Below are positions 31,407 through 40,534 of a stretch of 50,912 nucleotides of DNA, piece after piece. Each line of letters begins with the position of its first letter. The first letter of the stretch is position 1. The position numbers and the translations under genes are program-made. Under the pieces are notes generated by a model that saw nothing but the letters and a program-made list of their open reading frames with translations, did not search any database and had not been told where the DNA came from. Source of the stretch: Fimbriimonadales bacterium (GTDB lineage: Bacteria; Armatimonadota; Fimbriimonadia; Fimbriimonadales; ATM1); the NCBI GenBank assembly GCA_026129745.1, contig JAHCHL010000011.1, positions 64,001 to 114,912 of the forward strand, read 5' to 3'.

Positions 31407-32474
31407 CTATTCCATCACAGAAGAATAGAGTTTGGCGAGCTTATCACAGTAAACCCTCGCATCGAGCGGCTTCACCGCATCTCGGCCTGCGGCCCCGATC
31501 CGCAATCGCATCTCTTCTGACTCGATGAGAGTTTCCATGGCTTTTGCAAGTGCATCGACGGCTCCAGGTTCGATGAGCAAGCCAGTAACTCCATCCTTTA
31601 CATATTCGGGAATCCCACCAACCGGTGTCGTGATCACCGGCATTCCGTAGCTCATGGCTTCGAGCATGCCCATGGGAAGGCCCTCGATGTACGAAGGCAG
31701 CAAGAACACGTCGCTCTCCTCAAGAAGTCTGTCACGCTCTGTCGGTCCAACCCAGTCGTAGACGGTAACCGAACCTTGGATCCCAATCTCAGCCGCAATT
31801 TGGCGCACTTTGTCGAGTTCACCGTTGCCAGCCATCACCAGTTGGGCCTTCTGTCGGGTCGAATCTGGAAGCGACGCAAAGGCTTGTAAGAGATCGTACA
31901 CGCCCTTGAGTTCTGACATGAGTCCCAAATACAGAAATTGAATTCTTTGACGATTGCTTCGATTGGGAACAGCATCAGGGACAAGCACCGGATTTGGAAG
32001 AGCAACAAGCTTAGGAGGGTCGATGCCGAGCGTCAGATAATACTCTCGCCAACTTTCAGAAAGACAGATGACTAAGTTTGATCGTTGCAACGTCTTCAAT
32101 GTGAATTTGCGGTACCAGGGTTTCAGCCTTTCGACGAAAAGGTGAAACTCTCCTCCGTGTCCATGCATGATGACGCGCCTGCGAAACAACATGGCTAACC
32201 TTGCCAGGGTCATCTTGCGCAAGTTGCTCCCGCGAGATGTAAAGTGCAGATGGACGACATCGGGCCATCCGACAAGCAGCAACCCAAAAACTCGAACAAT
32301 TGAAAGCAGAAAAACAAAGGCTTTCATAACATTCGAGCCGTCTTCCATTGTCGAAATGAAGCGCAAGTGAACCGAATCTGGCATGTGCGCGACAATCAAC
32401 TTTTCGACAGCGGTCACGCCGCCCTTTACATGAAGACCCGGGCCGAGCATCAAAACTTTGAGCGGTTTTCGCAT
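31407..32474 (-). CDS. GT4-family glycosyltransferase
   Basis: A 355-residue enzyme with the GT-B fold. The N-terminal half starts MRKPLKVLMLGPGLHVKGGV, then GHGGEFHL. The C-terminal GT4 donor-binding half contains LYLGLMSELKGVYDLLQAF, VYDWVGPTERDRLLEESDVFLLPSYIEGLPMGMLEAMSYGMPVITTPVGGIPEYV, with the EGLP-EAM glutamates typical of retaining transferases. The sugar donor and acceptor are unknown. It begins 3 bases after the dipeptidase stop and ends 22 bases before the ligase. It probably works with the ligase on a membrane or envelope glycolipid. Confidence 0.92.
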   Translation of the reverse strand: MRKPLKVLMLGPGLHVKGGVTAVEKLIVAHMPDSVHLRFISTMEDGSNVMKAFVFLLSIVRVFGLLLVGWPDVVHLHFTSRGSNLRKMTLARLAMLFRRRVIMHGHGGEFHLFVERLKPWYRKFTLKTLQRSNLVICLSESWREYYLTLGIDPPKLVALPNPVLVPDAVPNRSNRQRIQFLYLGLMSELKGVYDLLQAFASLPDSTRQKAQLVMAGNGELDKVRQIAAEIGIQGSVTVYDWVGPTERDRLLEESDVFLLPSYIEGLPMGMLEAMSYGMPVITTPVGGIPEYVKDGVTGLLIEPGAVDALAKAMETLIESEEMRLRIGAAGRDAVKPLDARVYCDKLAKLYSSVME

Positions 32475-32477
32475 GGT

Positions 32478-33545
32478 TTATGCGGCCGCCTTGCCTTGAA
32501 GCTTAGCGGCCACGGACTCGACTTGCCTCATGACCCGGATCACGTTCAGGCCAAGTACCTTCCTGATGTCTTCATCACTATATCCACGTCGAATGAGTTC
32601 AAGGGTCAAGTTAGGGAACTTAGACACATCTTCGAGGCCAGGCAGGGACCCGCCGCCGTCAAAATCGCTGCCAATCCCGACATGGTCGATTCCCGCAACT
32701 TTCCTGATGTGGTCGATATGGTCCGCCAACTTTCGAACGTCGGGAGCGCTGCTGGCGACAAAGGATCGGACAAACGTGACCATCACCACGCCGCCGTTAG
32801 ATTTCAAGAGTCGCAAAACGTCGTCAGGAACGTTTCTCGCATGATCGCGAATTGCGCGCGCATTGGAGTGCGAAAAAATGACTGGAGCCTTGGTGACGCG
32901 AAGTGTATGTCTCATTGTGTCGGCACTAACGTGACTTAGATCGACGATCATCCCCAAGCGGTTCATTTCTTCCACGACTTGAACGCCCAATGAAGACAGT
33001 CCTCTCAATCTGGCAGTGTCCGTTGCGCTGTCGGCCCATGGAACGTTTCGCGAATGAGTGAGAGTCATGTATCTAGCGCCTCTCGCATACATATCGCGAA
33101 GCGTAGCTAGCGATGAATTGATCGAATGCCCCCCCTCCATGCCGATCAGGCAGGCGATTTTTCGCGATTTGAATATACGCATGACATCGTCTGCTGTGTA
33201 CGCCATTTCGAAATCCTTCGAATAGACTGTTGCCATTTGCTTAACTCGTTCGATCTGCTCACGAGTCGTGCGAACCGCAGTGTCTCCGGTTTGTGTTGCG
33301 GGAACATAGACCGACCAAAAGACTCCACCTACCATGCCTCGTCGCAAACGTGGAATGTCAGTGAGCACACTCGTGCGGCCGCGATCGAGTTGCATTGCAG
33401 ATACGGAAAGTCCCGCTTTCCGGATTTCCCACGGGAGATCGTTGTGTCCGTCGATCAATGGCGCCTCGGAGTGCAACCGAACTACGCGATCAGGCCATGC
33501 GCCCTGGACTGGGCCTAGGATCGCAAGGAAGGCAATAACGATCAT
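32478..33545 (-). CDS. M19 membrane dipeptidase (renal dipeptidase family)
   Basis: A zinc dipeptidase of 355 residues with a hydrophobic start MIVIAFLAILGPVQGAWP that suggests export. The two-metal site is visible as DGHNDLPW (H34, D36), EGGHSI, SHVSADT and FSHSNARAI. These enzymes cleave dipeptides including D-containing and cell-wall-derived ones. It follows the second flotillin by 18 bases and is 3 bases from the glycosyltransferase, linking membrane organisation with peptide turnover. A run of seven C on the plus strand at 33131-33137 is a minor slippage risk. Confidence 0.92.
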   Translation of the reverse strand: MIVIAFLAILGPVQGAWPDRVVRLHSEAPLIDGHNDLPWEIRKAGLSVSAMQLDRGRTSVLTDIPRLRRGMVGGVFWSVYVPATQTGDTAVRTTREQIERVKQMATVYSKDFEMAYTADDVMRIFKSRKIACLIGMEGGHSINSSLATLRDMYARGARYMTLTHSRNVPWADSATDTARLRGLSSLGVQVVEEMNRLGMIVDLSHVSADTMRHTLRVTKAPVIFSHSNARAIRDHARNVPDDVLRLLKSNGGVVMVTFVRSFVASSAPDVRKLADHIDHIRKVAGIDHVGIGSDFDGGGSLPGLEDVSKFPNLTLELIRRGYSDEDIRKVLGLNVIRVMRQVESVAAKLQGKAAA

Positions 33546-33563
33546 GGCCCTATTATTCCGCGA

Positions 33564-34880
33564 TTAGCTTTCGGGTGGTTCGGCTGTTGGAATCTCTCGT
33601 GAAGACGCGCTTATTGACTGGCTGGATTGTGTGCCATCTTGGCGTCGATTCTTTAACAGATCGAGAAGGTCGACCCCAAGAACCTGCTTGATTTGCTCAA
33701 TCGTCGATATCGCTCGGACAGGAAGGGAACCGTCGCTTCCAAGCGAAGGCGTCTTGGAGTCGATCATCGTCACTTGCTGAATATGCGTGTCTGCAACCGT
33801 TGCTGTGATTGCGTCGATAATCTTGTCCATCTTCTGAAGAAGGAACACATCTCGTGCGTTTGGACCGGCAGCTTTCCACCGCTCGGATAAAGTGCGCAGC
33901 ACCATCGCACGGGCTTCACCATCTGCGACAATCGGCGCTGCTCGCGCTTTTGCATCGGCTTCCATCGATTCACAAAGAGCCTTTGCTGGTTGCACAATGT
34001 CCGCATCGAGCTTGCGCCTCATCTGTTCGACTCGTGCCTTCTGCACATCGATTTCTGCCTTGGACTGAGCGAGTGCCGCGGCAACGGTCGCTTGTTCTTC
34101 TGCAACAAGGGCATCTCTGCGAGTCAATGCGTCACGCAACCTCTTTTGTGCATCGGCTTTTGCAATGTCGGTTTCGGCAGTAATCTTTGCGCGCATCTCC
34201 CTCTCACGGTTTTCTGCTGCGCGTACGGCTGCGTCAGCGCGAGCGACTGCTTCAGCGATTCTGGCTTGTCGCAAAATTTCGGCGTTCTTCTTGCGTCCGA
34301 TGCTGTCGAGATAGCTGACTTCGTCCTGAACATTTTGCAGCTTGAATGTGTCGATGACAAGCCCCAATCGCGTCATGTCCTCCTCAACGTCTGCGACAAG
34401 CCTTTCAGCGAAAAGGATTTTGTCCTCGTTGACCTCTTCGGGCGTCATTGTGGCGAGAATGCCTCTCAAGCTGCCCTCAAGCGTCATTTTGGCGATTTGC
34501 ATGATCTCATGCCGCGACTTGCCGAGGAATCTCTCAATGGCGTTGTTCAGCACCGGCTCATGCCCTGCAACCTTGACGTTTGCCACACCCTGGACTGCCA
34601 GCGGGACACCACCTTTTGAATAAGCGTTGCTGACAGAAATGTCGATGACCATGTTCGTTAAGTCCAGCCGGTCCACTCGTTCCATGAGCGGAACACGAAG
34701 TTTTCTCCCCCCTTTGATAATCTTGTAACCGTAGAGCTTGTTTCCCACTCTTCGGCGCGAACCAGAGAAGATGAGCACTTCGTTCGGAGCGCAAATGTAG
34801 ATTAGGTTCTTAATATTTAGGACGATAAGGACGCCCGCTCCAACTAAAACTGCAAGAATGATGCCTACTACGGAGCCCAT
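33564..34880 (-). CDS. flotillin-like SPFH protein, second copy
   Basis: A 438-residue membrane scaffold of the SPFH/flotillin family. The N-terminal membrane helix MGSVVGIILAVLVGAGVLIVLNI is followed by the SPFH domain (PNEVLIFSGSRRRVGNKLYG, then MERVDRLDLTNMVIDISV, NAIERFLGKSRHEI, and LEGSLRGILATMTPEEVNED), a long alanine/glutamate coiled coil (about 210-310) and a C-terminal helical tail. Flotillins organise membrane microdomains. It shares its layout with the preceding gene and overlaps it by one base (TAATG), so the two arose by duplication and may hetero-oligomerise. Confidence 0.93.
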   Translation of the reverse strand: MGSVVGIILAVLVGAGVLIVLNIKNLIYICAPNEVLIFSGSRRRVGNKLYGYKIIKGGRKLRVPLMERVDRLDLTNMVIDISVSNAYSKGGVPLAVQGVANVKVAGHEPVLNNAIERFLGKSRHEIMQIAKMTLEGSLRGILATMTPEEVNEDKILFAERLVADVEEDMTRLGLVIDTFKLQNVQDEVSYLDSIGRKKNAEILRQARIAEAVARADAAVRAAENREREMRAKITAETDIAKADAQKRLRDALTRRDALVAEEQATVAAALAQSKAEIDVQKARVEQMRRKLDADIVQPAKALCESMEADAKARAAPIVADGEARAMVLRTLSERWKAAGPNARDVFLLQKMDKIIDAITATVADTHIQQVTMIDSKTPSLGSDGSLPVRAISTIEQIKQVLGVDLLDLLKNRRQDGTQSSQSISASSREIPTAEPPES

Positions 34881-36193
34881 TACTTCGTCGCCTCCTTGGA
34901 AGTTTCCGACCTGCTCTTATCGGTGCCCGCAATGACTTTCGGGATGTCGATACCCGTTGTGTCCGCGACTGCATCAAAGATCGAACCGAGCATCGCTGGA
35001 TACGCTGAGACATAGTTCGATAAAGATTCTCCAGATCCACTATCGATCATGTTCAAGTTCTCTATCTTAACTTTGCTCACACCCTTGGATGCGCTCGCAA
35101 GTATCTTCTCGATGTCTTCGAGGAGATAGATGCGAAGCGCATTGTCTCCGGCATCGGCCCAAGCCTGTTGCAGCAATTCCAACGCTTTGCCGACGGCTTG
35201 ACCACGTTCGCGTATCGAAGCAGCCTCCCCCCTGGCTTCAAATACGGCCGCCTCGCGTTCCGCTTCTGCTGGAAGAACTTGATCGGTATGGAGACGGATC
35301 GATTCGAGTTGAGACCGGACTTGCTGCAACTCTTGTTCGGCTTTTGCCCTCGCCTCTCTCGCGGCAGCAAGAGTGATTTCTTCCTCAGACTTGACCTGCG
35401 CCTCAAGATCAGCTTTGATCTTTCTCAGTTCGTTCTCCATTTGGACAATCGCGGCTTCTGTATTCGCTTCGATGACGCGCGCACGGCCCAAACTCTCTGC
35501 TTCCGTTTGTTCTGCGTCCCTACGAGCGTCGCTTTCTGCCATTTCTGCGTCGCGGATTACGCTCGCAATCGCTTTTCTGCCAATTGAGTTCAAATACGAA
35601 ACGTCGTCGCTGACATGCAAAATCTTTAGGGTGTCGACTTGAATTCCGAGTTTGCTCAAATCTTCCTCGGACTCATGGGAAAGAGCGCTTGCAAACTTGA
35701 GCCTGTCTTCGTTCACCTCTTCCGGGGTCAGCTTTGCCAAGACTCCACGCAAGTGGCCTTCGAGCGTTTCCTTCGCCACGCGTCGAATCTCTTCGGGATC
35801 CCGCCCTAAGAATCGTTCGATCGCATTGCCGATTAAGATAGGGTCGCTTGAAATCTTGACGTTAGCGATCGCATCCACATTCAAAGCGATTCCGCCTGAC
35901 GAGTATGCGCTTCGAACCGCGATCGGTACTTCCATGACATTCAGGCTCATTCGAGCCACGCTCTCAATAATTGGCCATCGCCAACCACGACCACCGAACA
36001 CTGGCCGATAACCCCGCCGCGTGCCGTCTGGCATGCGATGCGACCGCCCAGAAAAGATGAGAACTTGATTGGGCGGGCATAGATAGAGAAACGACTTAAT
36101 GAGTCCAAATAGCACAAGCAAGCCGACGACAACAGCCCCGGCCGCGATCAGGACTTGGACAACGTCAATACTTTGTTCGAGAAACTCAGGCAC
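34880..36193 (-). CDS. flotillin-like SPFH protein, first copy
   Basis: A 437-residue protein with a membrane helix near residues 10-36 (VLIAAGAVVVGLLVLFGLIKSF), PNQVLIFSGRSHRMPDGTRRGY, the SPFH core (NAIERFLGRDPEEIRRVAKETLEGHLRGVLAKLTPEEVNED), and the alanine and glutamate rich coiled coil. It starts at GTG (36193) directly after the NfeD stop. The C-terminal tail of about 60 residues (SLSNYVSAYPAMLGSIFDAV) resembles that of the second copy. NfeD proteins associate with flotillins (YuaF-FloT in Bacillus), matching the order here. Confidence 0.93.
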   Translation of the reverse strand: MPEFLEQSIDVVQVLIAAGAVVVGLLVLFGLIKSFLYLCPPNQVLIFSGRSHRMPDGTRRGYRPVFGGRGWRWPIIESVARMSLNVMEVPIAVRSAYSSGGIALNVDAIANVKISSDPILIGNAIERFLGRDPEEIRRVAKETLEGHLRGVLAKLTPEEVNEDRLKFASALSHESEEDLSKLGIQVDTLKILHVSDDVSYLNSIGRKAIASVIRDAEMAESDARRDAEQTEAESLGRARVIEANTEAAIVQMENELRKIKADLEAQVKSEEEITLAAAREARAKAEQELQQVRSQLESIRLHTDQVLPAEAEREAAVFEARGEAASIRERGQAVGKALELLQQAWADAGDNALRIYLLEDIEKILASASKGVSKVKIENLNMIDSGSGESLSNYVSAYPAMLGSIFDAVADTTGIDIPKVIAGTDKSRSETSKEATK

Positions 36194-36742
36194 TTACTCT
36201 TCTCCGAAGAACATCGATCTGCGAACGACTTTCGCACGATCTCCGTCGATTGAAACGATCATGACTTGCTCGCCGACACCGATTGAATCCTTCTCGTCCG
36301 CGAGCGCAACGAGATCGATCAGTTCACCTTTGATGTTCGCCCGAATCTTTCCAGGCGACTCCGGACGGAGCTGTACGAGCACCTTCGCTTCTGCGCCAAT
36401 GAGATCGGCCTCAGATGCGGAGCTGTTCGTTTCCGACACACGCAACCACCTCATTGTGTAGGCAATCGCCAAACCGCAAAGCAATCCAACACCACCCGAT
36501 ATCCCGGCAGTCATGGGAGCAGCCAGGTCGGTGAACAGGGTCAAGAGAAGTCCCGTCAAACCAAAACCCAAACAGAGATAAGTCCAGAATCGAAGGCTGA
36601 AGAACGGCAACCATGTGTCGAACTCCTTATCTACGCTCAGATCAGAGTCATGATCCAGCGAATGGTCGTGTTCGCCGCCAAAAAGCGACACGATTATCAA
36701 AACGCCTCCTATGACTGCCGTCATCACGTATGCTGGGAGCAT
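36194..36742 (-). CDS. NfeD-like membrane protein
   Basis: A 182-residue protein. Two to four membrane helices in the first half (LPAYVMTAVIGGVLIIVSLF, FWTYLCLGFGLTGLLLTLFTD and TAGISGGVGLLCGLAIAY) are followed by a C-terminal OB-fold (LIGAEAKVLVQLRPESPGKI, NIKGELIDLVALADEKDSIGVGEQVMIVSIDGDRAKVV). This is the class that partners flotillins. The first loop contains HDHSLDHDSD, a histidine- and aspartate-rich stretch. The start was placed at ATG 36742 since the upstream residues look unlike the family. It heads the operon with the two flotillins. Confidence 0.88.
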   Translation of the reverse strand: MLPAYVMTAVIGGVLIIVSLFGGEHDHSLDHDSDLSVDKEFDTWLPFFSLRFWTYLCLGFGLTGLLLTLFTDLAAPMTAGISGGVGLLCGLAIAYTMRWLRVSETNSSASEADLIGAEAKVLVQLRPESPGKIRANIKGELIDLVALADEKDSIGVGEQVMIVSIDGDRAKVVRRSMFFGEE

Positions 36743-36835
36743 CAATGTTCTTCTTTCGGGGAACTCTGCTTCAAATCCTGCCCCTCTTTGAGATACACCC
36801 ACTGTTCGACTAAGGTTTCAAGCGTAAACTCTGGC

Positions 36836-37567
36836 GTGCTCTACGCCATTGGTTTTGCGGCAATCTGCTGGACATTTCGGGTGCTCACGTGGGACGGAGC
36901 GCTCGCAGCTGCCGCAGTCGGAGCAGCAATTTGGCACGCAGGAGAGTGGCAGGCGGCAGCCCCGTTGCTTGCCTTTTTCCTGACCGCTACGGCATTGAGT
37001 CTGATTCGAAAAGCAAAGCGCGGGGACCTCGATCTTGATTCGAAACCTCGGAATGCATTGCAAGTGCTTGCCAACGGTGGGCCAGCCGCCTTGTGCGCGA
37101 CCATTTACATTTACTTTCCAGAACCTGCACTAATGGTCGCGATGATCGCGTCGCTGGCGGCCGCGAACGCCGACACCTGGGCGACAGAGGTCGGATCGTT
37201 GATTGGGCGAAAGCCATTTCGGATCCTTTCGCTCAGCCCAGCCGCTCCCGGCGAAAGTGGCGTCATAACGATTGCCGGACTTGTTGCCGCATTTCTTGGA
37301 TCGGCGACAGTCGCTGCAACTGCACCTTTGCTGGCACTGACAAAGTATATTGGCGTTCTGAGCGTCATCGGATTTTTTAGTTGCATCCTCGACAGCGTGT
37401 TAGGCGACGGCGTTCAAGCGCGATTTCGTCGAGAAGACGGCCACATCTACGAAAGCAAGCCCGGCCAACTAATCTCGGGTTGGCGCTGGATGACGAACGA
37501 CACCGTCAATTTCATCTCAACGGCGCTTGCAGCTGCAGCTGGATATTGGATCGCTCGATTTTCATGA
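36836..37567 (+). CDS. DUF92/TMEM19-like membrane protein
   Basis: A roughly 243-residue polytopic membrane protein of the DUF92 family, which includes plant phytyl-phosphate kinase (VTE6) relatives. Visible are an early small-residue helix run, the conserved NALQVLANGGPAAL and ANADTWATEVGSLIGRKPFRIL, then GVITIAGLVAAFLGSA and the C-terminal SCILDSVLGDGVQA. A lipid or polyprenol phosphotransferase role is inferred from the family. The start is uncertain: GTG 36836 is taken to fit the first helix, and the open frame extends upstream without a clear ribosome site. Divergent from the NfeD-flotillin operon. Confidence 0.85.
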   Translation: MLYAIGFAAICWTFRVLTWDGALAAAAVGAAIWHAGEWQAAAPLLAFFLTATALSLIRKAKRGDLDLDSKPRNALQVLANGGPAALCATIYIYFPEPALMVAMIASLAAANADTWATEVGSLIGRKPFRILSLSPAAPGESGVITIAGLVAAFLGSATVAATAPLLALTKYIGVLSVIGFFSCILDSVLGDGVQARFRREDGHIYESKPGQLISGWRWMTNDTVNFISTALAAAAGYWIARFS

Positions 37568-38983
37568 TCAGCGCACTTTTGCGGCAGCGTGCGCAAGCCG
37601 ATAGAGAATGTGCGCATAAATCTTAGCCATCTTCAGCAAATGGGCGACCTTGATGCGCTCATCATGCTCATGTGCAGGGCCGTCACCGTCCCATCCGGTT
37701 CCGATGCTGACCGTGTTTGGCACTGCCCGCGCATACGTTCCGCCGCCCATAACGCCAGGCTCCGCCATGTCGCCTGTTTCGATTCTGTACGCCTCGACGA
37801 TCGAAACAATCGGTTCTTTGTCGAGAGGGAAAAACAAACCCTTGCTGTCATCGAATTCAATGACTTCTGATCCCGGCCATTCCTTTTCTAAGTGATCGAC
37901 GATCTTATTCTTCAATTCGTCACCAGACCAAGAAACTGGGTAGCGAACATTAGTTGTAAATTCAATCGAGTGCCCGCGAGCTTCAGCGATGGCGAGATTG
38001 GAAGTCAAGTCCCCTGTGCCCTCGTCTCTTCCGTGAATGCCAAACCCGACCCCGCTTGGGTGTCCCATTTCGACAAGCTTCCAAAACCAATCCTTCATAT
38101 CGATTGGCGCACAATCCATCAGAGCACGCAACACTCGCGTTAATGCGTTGTCTCCAAGAAACGGCATCGCGCCGTGCGCCGCGCGGCCAGAGGCTTCCAG
38201 AACAAACTCGTTCTCGACGCGATTGTGCGAAACGTTCCTATCCCATAGTGCCATCAATTTTGATGCGAATTCCTCCACATAATCTTGCGAAACCCGCACA
38301 TATGCTTTCGCAAAGGCCGGCACGATGTTTGGCCGCGAGCCTGCTTCCAAATCGAGAATCTCAATCGCGCCCTTTGGCGCAGGAATGCGCGTCTTGAATG
38401 TCGCAATGCCTTTTTCTCCGTGATAGCAAGGCCAGCCTGAATCAGGTGCGACTCCGAACGTTGGCGCCTCTTCGTGCTTGAAGTAATGCTCCACGCATTT
38501 GAATCCGCTCTCTTCGTCGCAACCAAAGACGATTCGCATTCGTGATGGAAGATCTGCGCCCGTCTCCTTCAGTGCTCGCAGCGCATAAAAAGCAGCCATG
38601 GTTGGTCCCTTGTCGTCCGTTGCGCCACGCGAATAAAGGTACTCGCCATCGATCTCCGCGCCAAACGGTTCATGCTCCCATCCGTCACCTACAGGAACGA
38701 CATCCAAATGACCTAATGCCATCACCATCGACTTCCCATCGCCGAATTCGCAATGGCCTGCATAACCATCGACATCCTTGGATTGCATGCCCCATTTGGA
38801 ACCCAATGAAAGAGCAAGTTCAAGAGCCTCCTTGCACTCTTTTCCAAACGGCGCACCTGGCAATTCAGGACCCTCCACACTCGCTATCCGAAGCATCGAC
38901 CTCGTGTCTTCGATCAGTTCGTTCTCTTGCTCTTCGAGCCACTTCTGGGCGCGCTCGACGGCCTCAGGTTTAGGGGTGGACAT
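37568..38983 (-). CDS. M20 dipeptidase, PepV-like
   Basis: A 471-residue cytosolic metallopeptidase. The zinc-binding motifs GHLDVVPVGDGWEHEPF, RGATDDKGP and FGCDEESG, and the closing GGGTYARAVPNTV, are all in place, and the lid domain between residues 190 and 350 has the PepV length. These enzymes cleave unblocked dipeptides in peptide use. It ends one base after the DUF92 stop on the other strand (convergent), and the ATG is 79 bases from the divergent dodecin gene. No partner gene. Confidence 0.94.
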   Translation of the reverse strand: MSTPKPEAVERAQKWLEEQENELIEDTRSMLRIASVEGPELPGAPFGKECKEALELALSLGSKWGMQSKDVDGYAGHCEFGDGKSMVMALGHLDVVPVGDGWEHEPFGAEIDGEYLYSRGATDDKGPTMAAFYALRALKETGADLPSRMRIVFGCDEESGFKCVEHYFKHEEAPTFGVAPDSGWPCYHGEKGIATFKTRIPAPKGAIEILDLEAGSRPNIVPAFAKAYVRVSQDYVEEFASKLMALWDRNVSHNRVENEFVLEASGRAAHGAMPFLGDNALTRVLRALMDCAPIDMKDWFWKLVEMGHPSGVGFGIHGRDEGTGDLTSNLAIAEARGHSIEFTTNVRYPVSWSGDELKNKIVDHLEKEWPGSEVIEFDDSKGLFFPLDKEPIVSIVEAYRIETGDMAEPGVMGGGTYARAVPNTVSIGTGWDGDGPAHEHDERIKVAHLLKMAKIYAHILYRLAHAAAKVR

Positions 38984-39062
38984 GGGCGGATACTACCTAA
39001 CGAAAGGGGCACGGGCGACGAAATGGGCCGCATCGGCGTAGCAATCAGTAAAGGAGAGAAAA

Positions 39063-39266
39063 GTGTCAGTCGCAAGAATTACAGAAATTAGCTCGACTTC
39101 TGAGAAGAGCTTCGAAGATGCGATCCAGCAGGGCATCGCGAGAGCGACAAAAACGCTTCGCAATGTCAAAGGAGCCTGGATCAAGGAACAGAGAATCGAC
39201 GTCGATGGCGACAAGATTACAAACTATCAAGTGAACATGTTGGTCACGTTCGTCCTCGACGACTGA
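39063..39266 (+). CDS. dodecin, flavin-binding protein
   Basis: A 67-residue protein forming hollow dodecamers that store riboflavin or FMN in the cytoplasm. The sequence follows the family: RITEISSTSEKSFEDAIQQ, TKTLRNVKGAWIKEQ and KITNYQVNMLVTF. The starter is GTG at 39063 with AAAGGAGAG ahead. It begins a three-gene plus-strand series with the Cys-rich protein (21 bases later) and pterin dehydratase. Tryptophan at residue 38 (GAW) would stack on the flavin. Confidence 0.92.
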   Translation: MSVARITEISSTSEKSFEDAIQQGIARATKTLRNVKGAWIKEQRIDVDGDKITNYQVNMLVTFVLDD

Positions 39267-39287
39267 AAACAATCAGGAGAAAAAGGA

Positions 39288-39539
39288 ATGGCAAAGTGCA
39301 GTCAATGTGGAAACGATTACGACAAATCGTTTGAGGTGCTTATGCAAGGAAAGAGTTACACATTCGATTCGTTCGAGTGTGCAATTAACATGCTGGCCCC
39401 GAAGTGCGATCACTGTGGAACGCGCATCTTAGGGCACGGTATGGAGACTCCGGAAAAGTTGTTCTGCTGCGCACACTGTGCAGAAGCTGCAGGCGTGCAT
39501 GGATTCAGCGACCGAATTCGAACAGGAGTGACCGCGTAA
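39288..39539 (+). CDS. small Cys-rich zinc-binding protein
   Basis: An 83-residue protein with four cysteine pairs or singles: CSQC (4-7), C31, CDHC (41-44), CC (59-60) and C63, with histidines between, in an arrangement suited to two zinc ions. The phrases NDYDKSFEV and FDSFECAINMLAPKCDHC are shared with small actinobacterial proteins sometimes labelled metallothionein-like. It has no established function. A GGAG ribosome site precedes ATG. It is 21 bases from dodecin, so co-expressed. Confidence 0.82.
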   Translation: MAKCSQCGNDYDKSFEVLMQGKSYTFDSFECAINMLAPKCDHCGTRILGHGMETPEKLFCCAHCAEAAGVHGFSDRIRTGVTA

Positions 39540-39569
39540 TGTGATGTGTCGGCAGGGTATGACTTCGCC

Positions 39570-39854
39570 ATGCCGAAACTTTCAGATTCACAACTCGAGG
39601 CCGCTCGACAATCGCTTCCTGGCTGGGAAGTCGAGCACGGTCAATTGACAAAAACGTTTGAGTTCGACTCTTACCTCGCCGGGATTGAGTTCGCGCGTCT
39701 GTGCGCAGAACACGCAGAATCGGTAGACCACCACCCCGACCTTCTCATCACATGGCGAAAAGTCAAGGTCTCATTGTCCACTCATAGCGAAGGCGGAATC
39801 ACAGAAAAGGACATTGAGTCAGCCAAGGACTACGAACGACTCAAGAAAGGATGA
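39570..39854 (+). CDS. pterin-4a-carbinolamine dehydratase
   Basis: A 94-residue protein of the PCD/PhhB family (EC 4.2.1.96) that dehydrates 4a-hydroxytetrahydropterin so that the cofactor of aromatic amino acid hydroxylases is recycled, or acts in molybdenum and transcription partners. Motif: HAESVDHHPDLLITWRKVKVSLSTHSEGGITEKD with the catalytic histidines. No aromatic hydroxylase gene lies near. The start used is ATG 39570; GTG at 39546 would add eight residues. Confidence 0.92.
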   Translation: MPKLSDSQLEAARQSLPGWEVEHGQLTKTFEFDSYLAGIEFARLCAEHAESVDHHPDLLITWRKVKVSLSTHSEGGITEKDIESAKDYERLKKG

Positions 39855-39878
39855 GCACCGAAGCCAAAAGCCTGCGAA

Positions 39879-40526
39879 CTAAAATCCCGTACCGAATGCG
39901 ATTCCTAACCGTTCGAACCAAATCCACCCGCCTGTGATCCAATAGTCCGGCTGCCGATAGGTCGCCATCAAATGCGCCCGCTTGCCATCGAACATCGGCA
40001 TGATGCTCCACTCATTGTATAACTGAATATTTGCTCCAAATGGAATGTTGAATCCCTTGTCCTGCTCCGAGTAAGCAACTCCAACATAGGGGGATACAGG
40101 CGAATTTGGAATTTGCTTGGCGATCGTCGCGTAGTACATCAGCTTCCCTTTGTCTGAGCCGATGCGATCGCTCGAAACGCCGAAGGAAACCATTGGCGCC
40201 TTCTCAGTTTCCAATACAGCGTCCCAAGTGGCGCGAAACGGATTGAGTTCGTTCGCGGCTGGGTTGTATTCGATCCCATAAATCAACCGATCGTTGATTC
40301 GGTAATCAAGTGTCAACCTCCATCGAGGGCGATCCAGCTCCGTATCAACGTAGCGTGCTGCGAAAGTCCACTTCTTGTTCAGATTGCCCGCACCGAGCAA
40401 TTGACCCTCGCCTGGTCAGCCAGTTCAAGTTGGTACGCTCGTAGGTGGAGTCTGTTGGGCAACGCTAATGACTGCACAAAGCAGAAAACCCAAACTGAAA
40501 ATCATGCGATTCACGCGGACTATCAT
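39879..40526 (-). pseudogene. exported outer-membrane-like protein, apparently frameshifted
   Basis: A 173-residue open segment (39879-40400) has the alternating pattern of a beta-barrel (TFAARYVDTELDRPRWRLTL, APMVSFGVSSDRIG, KLMYYATIAKQI) without a start or export signal. Upstream, in the same frame, lies a good signal peptide (from ATG 40526 or 40505: MIFSLGFLLCAVISVAQQ), separated by two stops, TGA at 40425-40427 and 40416-40418. Between them another frame is open, and two compensating one-base changes around 40428 and 40405 would join the whole. It could be a decayed gene or a sequencing fault. A terminator of the upstream gene sits right before it. Confidence 0.6.
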
Positions 40527-40534
40527 GGCAGAAA

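Noticed and set aside
33990..34619. 209-codon plus-strand frame
   Set aside because: Antisense to flotillin coiled coil; composition explained by the opposite strand.
40416..40427. TGA codons as selenocysteine
   Set aside because: Two TGA within three codons, no visible SECIS-like hairpin and no redox motif.
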